From assembly GCF_046614675.1 (NCBI RefSeq), contig NZ_JBKKJT010000001.1, positions 868,001 to 932,000 of the forward strand: a stretch of DNA of 64,000 nucleotides. The letters are read 5' to 3'. The DNA is from Chryseobacterium cupriresistens (GTDB lineage Bacteria > Bacteroidota > Bacteroidia > Flavobacteriales > Weeksellaceae). How positions within the stretch are numbered: the stretch's first letter is position 1; each line of letters opens with the position of its first letter. Made by a program: the position numbers and the translations under genes. Below are positions 44,359 to 53,125 of the stretch, one piece after another. Under the pieces are notes generated by a model. It saw nothing but the letters and a program-made list of their open reading frames with translations, ran no database searches and was not told the origin of the DNA.

Positions 44359-44419
44359 ATATTTTATCGTTTTTATTGAAATAAATTAGCTTTAATCTTC
44401 ATAAAACTTGAATTGCCCA

Positions 44420-44449
44420 TTGAATAACTACCAATTACCACTATTTTTG
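44420..44449 (+). promoter_or_regulatory. Promoter of the 44469 acetyltransferase
   Basis: TTG (44420-44422), 19 bases, TATTTTTG (44442-44449). Confidence 0.7.
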
Positions 44450-44468
44450 TCCGAAATTATATTACCTT

Positions 44469-45005
44469 ATGCAGCTCTACACAGAAAGATTAGTTCTACG
44501 GGACATTACGATTGAGGATCAACAAGACATTTTCGACTACCGTTCCGATGCTGAAGCCAATAGATTTCAAGGCTGGATCCCTGAAACGCTGGAAGAGGTG
44601 GAAAATTTTATCCTGAGAAATACTAAAGAATTCAACCAGCCTGAAAGCTGGTATCAGCTGTTAATTACGGATAAAGAAACAAAAACGGTTATCGGAGATA
44701 TCGGAGTTCATTTTACCGGAGATGAAAATGCACAGGTAGAACTGGGAATTACATTAAATACGTCTTTTCAGGGAAAAGGATATGCTTCTGAGGCTTTAAA
44801 AGGCATCATAAGTCACCTGTTTGATGATTTACATAAACACAGAATTACAGCGTCTGTGGATCCGGACAACACAGCTTCTATTCTATTGATGGAAAGAATC
44901 GGTTTACGAAAAGAAGGTCATTTTGTAAAAAGTCTGTTCTGGAAAAATAAATGGGTTGATGACGTTATTTATGCGATTCTTCGGGAAGAATGGCCTGCCA
45001 GATAA
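44469..45005 (+). CDS. GNAT-family N-acetyltransferase, RimJ/RimL type
   Basis: 178 residues, standard length. It begins with 'TERLVLRDITIEDQQDIF', typical of the RimJ/RimL branch. The acetyl-CoA loop is 'ITLNTSFQGKGYASEALKG' and the C-terminal 'NTASILLMERIGLRKEG' is conserved. Substrate unknown (protein N-termini or small amines are usual). Own promoter at 44420. Confidence 0.9.
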   Translation: MQLYTERLVLRDITIEDQQDIFDYRSDAEANRFQGWIPETLEEVENFILRNTKEFNQPESWYQLLITDKETKTVIGDIGVHFTGDENAQVELGITLNTSFQGKGYASEALKGIISHLFDDLHKHRITASVDPDNTASILLMERIGLRKEGHFVKSLFWKNKWVDDVIYAILREEWPAR

Positions 45006-45088
45006 GAATACAACTCCTTTCCGGGGATCAATATCACCATCAACAGTTCCGGCCATCTATTTTTACAAAAGTAACAACAGAAATCAAC

Positions 45089-45313
45089 TTACAGTACTGT
45101 ATATTTTTCGTAAAATGGAGTGAGTTTTGTTCTTACGATAATTAAAGTGACTAAGTCATTGCATATTAAGCAGGATATGATCATTGTCCTGTACCATTCT
45201 TTAATTGTAACCGTAATCCAGTTATCATTTTCTACCAATGGATACCTCTCTTTTTTAAAATACATAATTACATGATCCTTCCTCTTTCCGTTGAGTGAAA
45301 ATAAGTCTTTCAT
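45089..45313 (-). CDS. Possible small protein of unknown function
   Basis: 74 residues, mixed basic and hydrophobic, no known motif. Support is modest: a TATATTTG box on the same strand at 45394-45387, about 75 bases before the ATG, and no competing gene. It could also be a non-coding transcript. Confidence 0.35.
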   Translation of the reverse strand: MKDLFSLNGKRKDHVIMYFKKERYPLVENDNWITVTIKEWYRTMIISCLICNDLVTLIIVRTKLTPFYEKYTVL

Positions 45314-45386
45314 AATGTTTTTGTAATCTGGTTGCTCTTATTTTAGCAGGTGTTATGTTGGGCTTACTTCAGGCTTTAGTTTATTC

Positions 45387-45394
45387 CAAATATA
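45387..45394 (-). promoter_or_regulatory. Candidate -7 box for the 45089-45313 ORF
   Basis: TATATTTG on the minus strand; the -33 TTG is not at standard spacing. Confidence 0.4.
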
Positions 45395-45499
45395 GTGAAA
45401 TAATTAAAACTTATTGTACAATATTCACCGTAAAGAATATTATTAACAAAATATTCACATAAAATACTTATTAAAAGAAATATTTTCTGAAACTTTAAC

Positions 45500-46531
45500 T
45501 CAGAAAGAAAAGTCCAGATCATCTGCAGAAGGCCTGAAATTGGAATGCATAGCTGCGGTAAAATAATCGCAAAATATCTGATACACTGCAGAATCAGTAT
45601 CGGTTGCCTGGATTCCCAACTGTGTATAAACAGTAAGGATCTGACGGGATAATTTTTGAACCAGCTCTACTCCATACTGATGAATCACGTGTTGTTTATC
45701 CTCCGGAATCTTTTTGTGATCACCGAGTATATTTTCTACTTCTCCGGCAATTTGCAATACTTTTTCCAAATGCTTTTCAACAGACTCTGCGAAACTTTTG
45801 AAATGGATCTCAGGACGAATATATTCTGCTTCTTCAATAAAATGAGAAGCCATTCCCAAATAGTTGACCAACAGTGTCAAGTCTGCAAAAATCCGAAAAG
45901 GAATAGTGTCCAGAATATCATTGGTGAAAAAAGTATCGTAAACAAAACTATAATCTTCATTAACGAGAACATTTTCAACAGTGAATGAATAGGTGCCACT
46001 GGCCTTCATTCCCATAGATTTCCAGTTGGGAATAACCTCAGCGTGTTCTTTCGAAATAATAAATGATCGAATTATTCCATTGCCATGACCATCCATTAAA
46101 GGTTTTCCATTTTCTGTAATTTTGGCATTCAATGTAAAATGCGTCAGATGAGGTGCTCCTGTTGCGAAATTCCATGAACCGTTGATCAGATAAGTGCTGT
46201 CATCCTGTTTTTCTGCCGTCCCGCCAACCATTCCGCTTCCTCCAAAGCAGGTTTCAGAATGAGTGAAGAGTAATTGAGCAATTTCAGACTTGATATTTCT
46301 CGAAAAGTAATTGGCACCGGCACAAAGTGTCATCATCCAGCCGAAACTTCCATCGGTTTCAGCCCAGCCAAATAAGGCTTTAAGCCCCTCTTCAAAACGG
46401 TAGCCGAGTCCGCCATATTTTTGGGGAACCCAGATCTTAAGCAGTCCTTCCTCATGAATATGCTGCATTACTTTATCAGAAATTACAGAGGCGCCCTGAA
46501 GTTCTTGCCTGATCTCTTTAATACTCAGCAT
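45500..46531 (-). CDS. Acyl-CoA-dehydrogenase-like flavoprotein
   Basis: 343 residues with the acyl-CoA dehydrogenase fold: helical N-terminal domain ('EGLLKIWVPQKYGGLGYRFEE'), middle beta domain ('GGTAEKQDDSTYLINGSWNFATGAPH'), helical C-terminal domain. The usual catalytic Glu is not evident. The shape fits the flavin-monooxygenase-like branch (DszC/HpaB relatives) as well as dehydrogenases. It overlaps the transporter gene by 14 bases and sits behind a TPP riboswitch, so it may act on a thiamine-related compound. That link is inference. Confidence 0.75.
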   Translation of the reverse strand: MLSIKEIRQELQGASVISDKVMQHIHEEGLLKIWVPQKYGGLGYRFEEGLKALFGWAETDGSFGWMMTLCAGANYFSRNIKSEIAQLLFTHSETCFGGSGMVGGTAEKQDDSTYLINGSWNFATGAPHLTHFTLNAKITENGKPLMDGHGNGIIRSFIISKEHAEVIPNWKSMGMKASGTYSFTVENVLVNEDYSFVYDTFFTNDILDTIPFRIFADLTLLVNYLGMASHFIEEAEYIRPEIHFKSFAESVEKHLEKVLQIAGEVENILGDHKKIPEDKQHVIHQYGVELVQKLSRQILTVYTQLGIQATDTDSAVYQIFCDYFTAAMHSNFRPSADDLDFSF

Positions 46532-47114
46532 TAGCTTTGGATTTAATGATTTTCTGCCATTCTATATATCCGGAAATGGCCACTAAAAATAAAAACGATG
46601 TTAAAACAGCATAGAGATATAATTCTTTATGAATCATTAGCGGGATTGAAATAAGATTACTGACATTCAGTATTACCCAGTTTTCAATTTTTCTTCTAGC
46701 CATCAGCCACATTCCCGCCCAGGCAAAGGCGCTCACCAGAGAATCCCAGACCGGAACATCCGAGTCGGTAAAATGAGTCAGGAAGAACCAGAATAAGATA
46801 AAAGTTCCCAGAACAATTCCTCCGGTAATCCATTTTTCTGCAGTTGAGGTAACAGAGATTTCCATTTCGGATCTTTGTTTCCCGAATTTCCAGTACAGCC
46901 ATCCGTAGATGCTCATGATCAGATAATAAAGGTTTAAGGTAAATTCAGCGTACAGCTTGGAAGTAAGCATCACATACAGCGTAAGCAGAATACCTGCAAT
47001 TCCGAAAAGATAGTTGTTGACATTGTTTTTACGGGCCAGTAAAACCTGGATTACTGAAAATAATACTCCGAACCATTCCGGTAAGGTAATTTGTTTTAAA
47101 ATGTCCTGCATCAT
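46518..47114 (-). CDS. pnuT: PnuC-family transporter, probably for thiamine (PnuT)
   Basis: 198 residues with about seven membrane helices and the PnuC-family pattern ('NNVNNYLFGIAGILLTLYVM', 'YGWLYWKFGKQ', 'WILLNVSN'-like region). PnuC proteins carry nicotinamide riboside; the branch under TPP control (PnuT) carries thiamine. A TPP riboswitch directly upstream (47154-47241) argues for thiamine. Translation starts at a double ATG (47114). Confidence 0.85.
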   Translation of the reverse strand: MMQDILKQITLPEWFGVLFSVIQVLLARKNNVNNYLFGIAGILLTLYVMLTSKLYAEFTLNLYYLIMSIYGWLYWKFGKQRSEMEISVTSTAEKWITGGIVLGTFILFWFFLTHFTDSDVPVWDSLVSAFAWAGMWLMARRKIENWVILNVSNLISIPLMIHKELYLYAVLTSFLFLVAISGYIEWQKIIKSKANAEY

Positions 47115-47153
47115 ATTAATTATTAGAAATCAAATGATGAGATGATCAGTAAG

Positions 47154-47241
47154 CAATCCCTACGCCGGCATTATCCGGATCAGGTGTGGAAATACATTCC
47201 TGGGTATCATCTCAGCCACCGTTATCTGTAGCACCCCATTG
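47154..47241 (-). promoter_or_regulatory. TPP riboswitch (THI element)
   Basis: The minus strand has the conserved core 'GGCTGAGATGATACCC' (thi box CTGAGA at 47215-47210) and 'ACCTGATCCGGATAATGCCGG' (47185 leftward), then 'AGGGA'. Outer stem ends CAAT (47241-47238) and ATTG (47157-47154). It binds thiamine pyrophosphate and lowers expression of thiamine genes. A nine-base sequence just after it (47146-47138) is complementary to the thi-box region. Confidence 0.93.
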
Positions 47242-47370
47242 TTGGGCAAAGGTGCAGCTTTTTGTTGAAAAAAGAAAGGACTTTAGCCTATTATTTTTGA
47301 GATATGATCAGGATTATAAAGAGTCCGTCAGGTAAGTTTTAATTTTATAGCTCACTTTAAAAATTATATT

Positions 47371-47832
47371 ATGGATCATCAGCAGGAAATATCAGTACTT
47401 AATGACTTACTACACATTACCAACGACAGAAAGGAAGGCTTTGAAAAAGTTGAGGGAAAAGTCTGGGAAATGTATCCGGATGTAAAAGATGAGTACGAAC
47501 ATATGATTTCGCAGTCGAAAATCATGAAAAATGAACTGATCAACCTCATCACAGAAAAGCAAGGTACTCCGGAGGACTCAACGTCCATGGCAGGAGCTGT
47601 TCACAGAACATGGATTGACATTAAAAATTCTTTTACCATGGGAAACCTGATAGAATCTACATTAGAAAATGTAGTGTTTGGCGAAAAAGCAGCTATTGAA
47701 GCCTATCAAAATGCCCTGGACACAGGTGAGCTCAGCCCAAAAAGTACTGAGATTGTGTCTGAACAGCTTCGCATCCTTAAAGATTCTTACAGACAGTTTA
47801 AGAAAATTGAAGAATATAAAAAGAAAGAATAA
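47371..47832 (+). CDS. DUF2383 (PA2169-type) four-helix protein
   Basis: 153 residues, soluble, all-helical. The start 'EISVLNDLLHITNDRKEGF' and 'GNLIESTLENVVFGEKAAIEAYQNAL' match the ferritin-like DUF2383 family. Role unknown. The neighbours (DUF4142, DUF892, AlkB) are also stress-type proteins. It is divergent from the TPP operon and convergent with the DUF4142 gene. Confidence 0.85.
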   Translation: MDHQQEISVLNDLLHITNDRKEGFEKVEGKVWEMYPDVKDEYEHMISQSKIMKNELINLITEKQGTPEDSTSMAGAVHRTWIDIKNSFTMGNLIESTLENVVFGEKAAIEAYQNALDTGELSPKSTEIVSEQLRILKDSYRQFKKIEEYKKKE

Positions 47833-47834
47833 TC

Positions 47835-47859
47835 AAAAAACTCCTCTTAAAAAGAGGAG
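47835..47859 (-). terminator. Terminator for the DUF4142 gene
   Basis: Stem CTCCTCTT/AAGAGGAG (47841-47848 with 47852-47859); on the minus strand followed by TTTTTT. It may also end the convergent DUF2383 gene. Confidence 0.75.
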
Positions 47860-47954
47860 CTTACTATAATCAAGAACAAAATAATATTTAATCAATTCAA
47901 AATTATTAAATATTGTATGCTCATACTTATGATGCAGGTCATAAAAACTCAATA

Positions 47955-48566
47955 TTATTTGACTGCATTTTTAGCTTTTTCCGATTCCTGCAAATGATGT
48001 TCAAGTGTCGGAAGGGTTTTCGCTGCGAAAGATTTTAATGAGGCTTCTGTTCCTTCTGACGCCTCTTTTTTGAATGCTTCCACATCTTCTTTATGATCAC
48101 TGACCATTAGATCTGTATATTTTTTGTCAAAGTCTTTACCTTTCTTAGCTTTCAGGTCATCATACATCTTCTGCTTTTCGGCATCCAGACTTGTGGGTAA
48201 GGTATACCCTATTCCTGATGCCCAATTCTTAAGCTCGTCATTCGCTTTGGAATGATCGGTTACCATCATTGCTCCCAAAGATTTTACCACTGAGTTTTCA
48301 GCGTTTGTTGTGGCCAGTTTTCCCATCATTACTTCCATCAGTCCTCCTATGGCTGCAGCATCTGCAAACTTTTTGTCCTGATCACTGAGAGTACTTTTCT
48401 GATCTTTGGTGTCTGACATTTTGGTGGAGTCGCTTACCGTCATCCCGGATTCTGCAGGGGCAGACATTGTGGTACTTTCCTCAGATTGGCTCGTGGTTGT
48501 CGGTTCGTTTTTTTTGCAGGCCGTTAAAGCAGCTAATGCAAAAATTGTTACTACAAGATTTTTCAT
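47955..48566 (-). CDS. DUF4142 lipoprotein
   Basis: 203 residues: lipobox 'LTAC' at residue 17, a Ser/Thr-rich linker (about 20-60), then an all-helical DUF4142 domain ('DQDKKFADAAAIGGLMEVMMGKLA', 'MVTDHSKANDELKNWA', 'MVSDHKEDVEAFKKEA'). The domain is ferritin-like with paired His-Asp positions. Role unknown; a periplasmic stress protein is plausible. Confidence 0.88.
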   Translation of the reverse strand: MKNLVVTIFALAALTACKKNEPTTTSQSEESTTMSAPAESGMTVSDSTKMSDTKDQKSTLSDQDKKFADAAAIGGLMEVMMGKLATTNAENSVVKSLGAMMVTDHSKANDELKNWASGIGYTLPTSLDAEKQKMYDDLKAKKGKDFDKKYTDLMVSDHKEDVEAFKKEASEGTEASLKSFAAKTLPTLEHHLQESEKAKNAVK

Positions 48567-48695
48567 AATAATAAATTTTAAGTGGTGATATTAATGAAGT
48601 CAAACAATGACTTTGTTTATAAATGCAACAATTTATCTGCCAAAAACCGATTACAACACTTCTAACCTAATCATAAAACATTATGAATAAATATC

Positions 48696-49304
48696 TTACA
48701 ACTTGTTAACCAACCGGAATGTAAGATTAATACGCTCCTTCATAGCGGTTAGAGACTTGGCAATACGATGTTCCCAGTTTTCCTGAAGGTCTCCTTTCAT
48801 AATCAATAATGATCCGTGAGGAAGAGGCAGGCTGTATTTACTCTGATGATGGTCTTTTTTCCTGAAATCAAAATTTCTGGTCTGCCCCAGACTTACTGAT
48901 GCAATCACCGGACGTTTCCCATATCTGCTTTCCTTATCCCGATGCCAGGCAACAGAATCGTTATGATCTCTGTAAAGGTTTAATAATACGGAATTGAACT
49001 GATACCCAAATGTTTCTTCTATTCTTTGTTTTAAAGAAAACAGTTCGGGTGTCCAATGATGGGCATCCAGTTCATTGTCTGCAGGATAGGCATTTTTCTC
49101 ATCTCCATACCAGGCGGTTAAGCGTGGTGTCAGCACCATTTTATCATACATTTTCTGGGTACGTTGTTTCCACGGAGCTGTTTCAAGCAGATGAATTTTA
49201 AGATGGTCAGCTTCTTCCTGATTCAGGAAATGTTCTCTGTATTCCAGAAGGTCTTTTGGAAATTCGTACAGATCTGCTGAGTCGAACAGGCTAAGTTGGG
49301 TCAT
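48696..49304 (-). CDS. alkB: AlkB-family alkylated DNA repair dioxygenase
   Basis: 202 residues, 2-oxoglutarate/Fe(II) oxygenase. Metal triad His121-x-Asp123 ('WHRDKE') and His179 ('NWEHRI'); 2-oxoglutarate Args Arg191 and Arg197 in 'RINLTFR'. 'SVLLNLYRDHNDSVAWH' is typical of the AlkB family. It removes methyl groups from DNA bases such as 1-methyladenine and 3-methylcytosine. Confidence 0.93.
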   Translation of the reverse strand: MTQLSLFDSADLYEFPKDLLEYREHFLNQEEADHLKIHLLETAPWKQRTQKMYDKMVLTPRLTAWYGDEKNAYPADNELDAHHWTPELFSLKQRIEETFGYQFNSVLLNLYRDHNDSVAWHRDKESRYGKRPVIASVSLGQTRNFDFRKKDHHQSKYSLPLPHGSLLIMKGDLQENWEHRIAKSLTAMKERINLTFRLVNKL

Positions 49305-49484
49305 TTTTAAACTTTATAAATGGCAGAATACAGTTTTCTTTTACAGTATAACAGTTTTGTTATTCAATTACGGTTCATTATAAAAAACCAAATTGATACA
49401 AATCATATCCACAAATATACTAAAACAGATACAAAATTAACCAAGATAAAAATGCTGCATTTTAAACCTTTCCGGATTTCAATA

Positions 49485-49517
49485 AAAAGGAGACCTGAAA
49501 AAATCGGTCTCCTCTTT
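49485..49517. terminator. Terminator after the DUF892 gene
   Basis: Stem AGGAGACC/GGTCTCCT (49488-49495 with 49506-49513), loop of ten; T-run on both strands. It mainly serves the minus-strand gene ending at 49532. Confidence 0.85.
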
Positions 49518-49531
49518 TATAAAGATTGTAT

Positions 49532-50098
49532 TTACATTGCTTTGCTGTTAAGATTGGTATCAGCAACTTTTGTAAGCAGTTCATCACATTTTTTTTCCTC
49601 TTCCAGTGTACTTAAAAGATTTTTAAGACAATCCTCTTCTTTTAATACTTTAGCGAATGCAGCAAGTGTACCATATGTGGCGATTTCATAATGTTCAACT
49701 TTTTGTGCTGCTGCAATAATTCCTGCATCTCTTACAGCTCCGGGTTCTGTTTCTTCCATAATGCTCTTTCCTTCATCCAGTAATCCCTGCATAGCATCGC
49801 ATTTCTTTGCCTGGGCTTTTTTCCCTAATGCTTTAAAACATTCTTCCAGTCTTTCCACATGGCCTTCCGTTTCTGTGATGTGCTTATCGATGCCTTGTTT
49901 AAGCTTTTCACTGGTTGCATTTTTCATCATTGCCGGCAGCGCTTTCAGCAGTGCTTTTTCAGCCCAGTAAATATCTTTCAGCGCATCTTCAAAAAGATCT
50001 TCCAAACTTTTGGCTGCATTTTTTTTAGCCGGAGTTTTTGCTTTTGCTGTTGTTGCTTTTTTGGCTGGTGTTTTTTTGGTTGCCGTTTTAGTTTCCAT
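49532..50098 (-). CDS. DUF892 (YciF-type) ferritin-like protein with a histone-like tail
   Basis: 188 residues. Residues 1-30 are almost only Lys, Ala, Thr and Pro ('KKTPAKKATTAKAKTPAKK'), as in histone H1-like tails, and would be positively charged. Residues about 31-180 form the DUF892 helical bundle ('DLFEDALKDIYWAEKALLKALP', 'HITETEGHVERLE', 'KVEHYEIATYGTL') with Glu/His metal-type residues. The domain is associated with stress response. The tail suggests DNA binding, like some Dps proteins. Confidence 0.88.
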   Translation of the reverse strand: METKTATKKTPAKKATTAKAKTPAKKNAAKSLEDLFEDALKDIYWAEKALLKALPAMMKNATSEKLKQGIDKHITETEGHVERLEECFKALGKKAQAKKCDAMQGLLDEGKSIMEETEPGAVRDAGIIAAAQKVEHYEIATYGTLAAFAKVLKEEDCLKNLLSTLEEEKKCDELLTKVADTNLNSKAM

Positions 50099-50261
50099 AT
50101 TATAATAATTTAGTGATTGATTGGTGGTAAATCTGCAACTATAAGACCATTTTTGTCCAAAATACTGAGATGTGGTATCTAAAATTACAGGAGCTTATAT
50201 GGTAAGTTAAAATTAGAATAGCTGTTCGCAGAGAATAAAAGGCCTGAAAATTTGCCAATCA

Positions 50262-51740
50262 TTACGGTGTTTGTTTTTTTACCCATATACTTACCGAACC
50301 CGAATTTACAGTAAACACCGCTTTCCCGTCTTTATCCGTATAAATTTCTTCATGACGGTTCTTTAAAAAATCGGTATAAACCGAATCCGCATGTTCTTTT
50401 CCCAATTCTATTTCTTTATAACCTTCTTCGCTATTAGACATGATTACAATGCATCCCGGATGTTTTTCATCTCCTTTCCGTACAAAAGCCACGCAGTTGG
50501 GATGATCAAAATAATCGATCTGCTCACCATATGCAAAAAGCTTTCTTGCTTCAAGCAGACCCGGAAGCTCTTCAACCTTCGGCATGATGATATGCACTTC
50601 CTGCTCATCCTTTATATCGATATAATCTGCACCAAAAAGGTCGGGATAAAATATGCAGGGATAAGCTTCATCGGTAAGAAGAATAATAGCATAAGCCAAG
50701 GGTTTGAACCAGTCTTTCACCGCAGATTCAAGAGCCTGAAGCTGCTGTGTATCGTGATTTTCAACAAAAGAAACTGAGAATACCGGTTTCTTCTCCAGGA
50801 AGCTTCCTTTTAAAATCCGGCTCATATCATAATCTTTACCATCCTGTGATGCTTTAAAGAAATTATAATGCAGCGGAGCATCAAAACAAGAGATAAGATC
50901 AGACATTTTATCGGAAAAATACTCAATTTTTTCTGCCTCGTCTTTCCAGAATTCGCCTAAAACAAAACATTCAGGATTTACTTCTGTTTTAATATAGGAG
51001 ATCCAGTCTTTCAAAAAGTCGGAGGAGATATGTTTTAAGGCATCCAATCTGATACCGTCTACTTTCGTTGTTTCCATATACCATCTGATCCAGTTTTTCA
51101 TTTCCTCCACAACATAAGGATTACGGTACTCTATGTCAGCTCCCATCAGATAATCATAATTACCGAACTGATGACTTACGGCATCTGTCCACTCCTCACC
51201 ATATTCATTATGGATTTTAAAAACCCCCTTCATCTCCTCACCTTCTCTGATCACATAGTCAATACCGCTGAAACAGTGGCAGTCCCATATAAAGTCCGAA
51301 TACACTCCTTTTCTTCCCGGAAAAGTAAATTTCGTATAAGCCGAAACCTCCATATTTTCTGAGATTCTTTCATTACGGTTTTCTTCATTCAGCTGATGTA
51401 CCATAATCTTTTCTTCTTCATCTCCACCCATCCTGTGGTTTAAAACAATATCTGCATACACAGACATTCCCGCTTCATGCGCTTTCTCTATAGCCATTAA
51501 ATATTCAGCTTTCGTCCCATATCGTGTTGGTATACTTCCTTTCTGATCAAATTCTCCCAAATCATAAAGGTCATATACATCATAGCCACGCCCTTCCCTA
51601 TTGAGACTGCATTTATTGGCAGGAGGAAACCAGACGGCAGTAAACCCCAAATCTCTTAAATATTCTGCTTTTTCAGCAAACTCATTCCATAGGTTTCCGG
51701 GATGATACCAATGGAAAAACTGAATAATAACTCCATTCAT
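50262..51740 (-). CDS. Alpha-amylase, GH13 (cytoplasmic)
   Basis: 492 residues, no signal peptide, length normal for intracellular GH13 amylases. Conserved regions: Asp97 in 'DIVLNH', nucleophile Asp233 in 'GIRLDALKH', acid/base Glu263 in 'LGEFWKDE', Asp330 in 'FVENHD'. It hydrolyses alpha-1,4-glucans inside the cell. Twelve bases follow the SDR gene stop, so it is in one operon with it. Confidence 0.93.
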   Translation of the reverse strand: MNGVIIQFFHWYHPGNLWNEFAEKAEYLRDLGFTAVWFPPANKCSLNREGRGYDVYDLYDLGEFDQKGSIPTRYGTKAEYLMAIEKAHEAGMSVYADIVLNHRMGGDEEEKIMVHQLNEENRNERISENMEVSAYTKFTFPGRKGVYSDFIWDCHCFSGIDYVIREGEEMKGVFKIHNEYGEEWTDAVSHQFGNYDYLMGADIEYRNPYVVEEMKNWIRWYMETTKVDGIRLDALKHISSDFLKDWISYIKTEVNPECFVLGEFWKDEAEKIEYFSDKMSDLISCFDAPLHYNFFKASQDGKDYDMSRILKGSFLEKKPVFSVSFVENHDTQQLQALESAVKDWFKPLAYAIILLTDEAYPCIFYPDLFGADYIDIKDEQEVHIIMPKVEELPGLLEARKLFAYGEQIDYFDHPNCVAFVRKGDEKHPGCIVIMSNSEEGYKEIELGKEHADSVYTDFLKNRHEEIYTDKDGKAVFTVNSGSVSIWVKKQTP

Positions 51741-51751
51741 ATCCGTTAAGA

Positions 51752-52504
51752 TTAACCGTTAACAATTAAACCTCCATTAGGATGAAGAACCTGTCCCGTT
51801 ATCTGTGATGAAGCATCTGTGGCAAGAAATAGAAAACTTGCTGCCACTTCTTCGGTAGAAGCATTACGTTCTAGCGGCGGTTTATTCTGATCTTCATCTT
51901 CTTCTCCGAATGTTTTTTCCGTAAGCGGCGTGGCCACCGGTCCGGGTGCAACAGCATTCACTCTTATTCCTTTAGGTTTAGCCTGTAATGCCAGTGAACG
52001 GGTGAACGAAACGATGGCTCCTTTGGTTGCTGAATAATCCAGTAATTCTTCATGTCCCAGATAGGCAGTAGCTGAAGTAGTATTGATAATAGAATCCCCT
52101 TGTTTTAAATAAGGAAATACAATCTTTGTGAGCAGGATCATTCCAATAATGTTGGAATCGAAAGTTTTGCGGATATCCTCTTCTTTAAGATTTTCTATAC
52201 TTTCACAAGGAATCTGGGTTCCGGCATTATTAATCAGGATATCTATTCCGCCCAGTTTGGAAACGACTTCATTAACAACAGATTCGCAAAATTTGCTGTT
52301 ATTAATATCTCCTTCAAACGAAAGGACTTTTCTTCCTGTTTTTTTTATTTCATCCACTGTCTTCATGGCATCTTTGGCATCATGATAGTGTATGAAGGCA
52401 ATATCAGCTCCTTCCTGAGCAAATAAAAGAGCGATGGCTTTACCAATTCCGCTGTCTGCTCCTGTAATAAGGACAGATTTATTTTTCAGTTGTAAATCTT
52501 TCAT
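51752..52504 (-). CDS. Short-chain dehydrogenase/reductase
   Basis: 250 residues, classical SDR. Cofactor motif 'GADSGIG' (15-21), structural 'NNAG' (92-95), catalytic Ser144, Tyr157 and Lys161 in 'YSATKGA', and a C-terminal 'GQVLHPNGG' typical of the family. Substrate unknown; relatives are often stress-induced oxidoreductases near alpha-amylase and CinA-type genes. It lies 24 bases after the CinA gene. Confidence 0.92.
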   Translation of the reverse strand: MKDLQLKNKSVLITGADSGIGKAIALLFAQEGADIAFIHYHDAKDAMKTVDEIKKTGRKVLSFEGDINNSKFCESVVNEVVSKLGGIDILINNAGTQIPCESIENLKEEDIRKTFDSNIIGMILLTKIVFPYLKQGDSIINTTSATAYLGHEELLDYSATKGAIVSFTRSLALQAKPKGIRVNAVAPGPVATPLTEKTFGEEDEDQNKPPLERNASTEEVAASFLFLATDASSQITGQVLHPNGGLIVNG

Positions 52505-52528
52505 AGGTAGTTTATTATTGAAATAGGT

Positions 52529-53098
52529 TTATTCTTTGTTTTTCCGGTTCTTATCCAGTTCCAGCTTAAAGCATCCCAGAATGAATTCACTGTAATAGAG
52601 CTGGGCATTAACAGGTTTGGTTCTGGAGTGCAGATCTAATTTCTCTGAAAGAACCACTTTTCCTTTGTGAGCAATGGCAAAGTAAGCGAAGAGCTTCCCT
52701 TCTGATTCTTCCACCGGAGTGGCATATCCTGTTACTCCAATAGACCAGTCGGTTTTGTAGAGTTTACCTGCCTGCAACGCCATTGTCTCAGCAATATGAG
52801 GAGATACAGAGTTATATTGTCTTGCTTCCATAGCATCTACATCAAGAAGGTTTACCTTTTCTTCTAAAGTATACGCTGTCATGCCGCCTTTAAAAAATTG
52901 GGAGGCATCCTTCATCTGGGAAAACGAAAACTGTAAAAATCCGGCTGTAACACTTTCAGCCGTTGAAACAGTTTCCTGTCCGGAAAGAAGATATTCACCG
53001 ATACGTTTAAACAGTTTCTCCAATTCTATGACGAAATGCACCAGGGATTTCACTGACAATGAATCAGCGTGGGCAATTTGAGAAGATTTTAAAATCAT
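52529..53098 (-). CDS. CinA C-terminal domain protein (nicotinamide-nucleotide amidase-like)
   Basis: 189 residues: N-terminal extension (about 1-25) and the CinA amidohydrolase domain ('TVSTAESVTAGFLQF', 'FFKGGMTAYTLEEKVNLL', 'GVTGYATP'). Family members deamidate nicotinamide mononucleotide; the competence role of the long CinA form is not implied here. Second gene of the iron permease-CinA-SDR-amylase group. Confidence 0.87.
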   Translation of the reverse strand: MILKSSQIAHADSLSVKSLVHFVIELEKLFKRIGEYLLSGQETVSTAESVTAGFLQFSFSQMKDASQFFKGGMTAYTLEEKVNLLDVDAMEARQYNSVSPHIAETMALQAGKLYKTDWSIGVTGYATPVEESEGKLFAYFAIAHKGKVVLSEKLDLHSRTKPVNAQLYYSEFILGCFKLELDKNRKNKE

Positions 53099-53125
53099 GC
53101 TATATATATTATAATAGTATTAAGA

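Noticed and set aside
49320..49691. Plus-strand ORF of 123 codons between alkB and the DUF892 gene
   Set aside because: It overlaps the DUF892 gene and its terminator, and shows no protein-like features.
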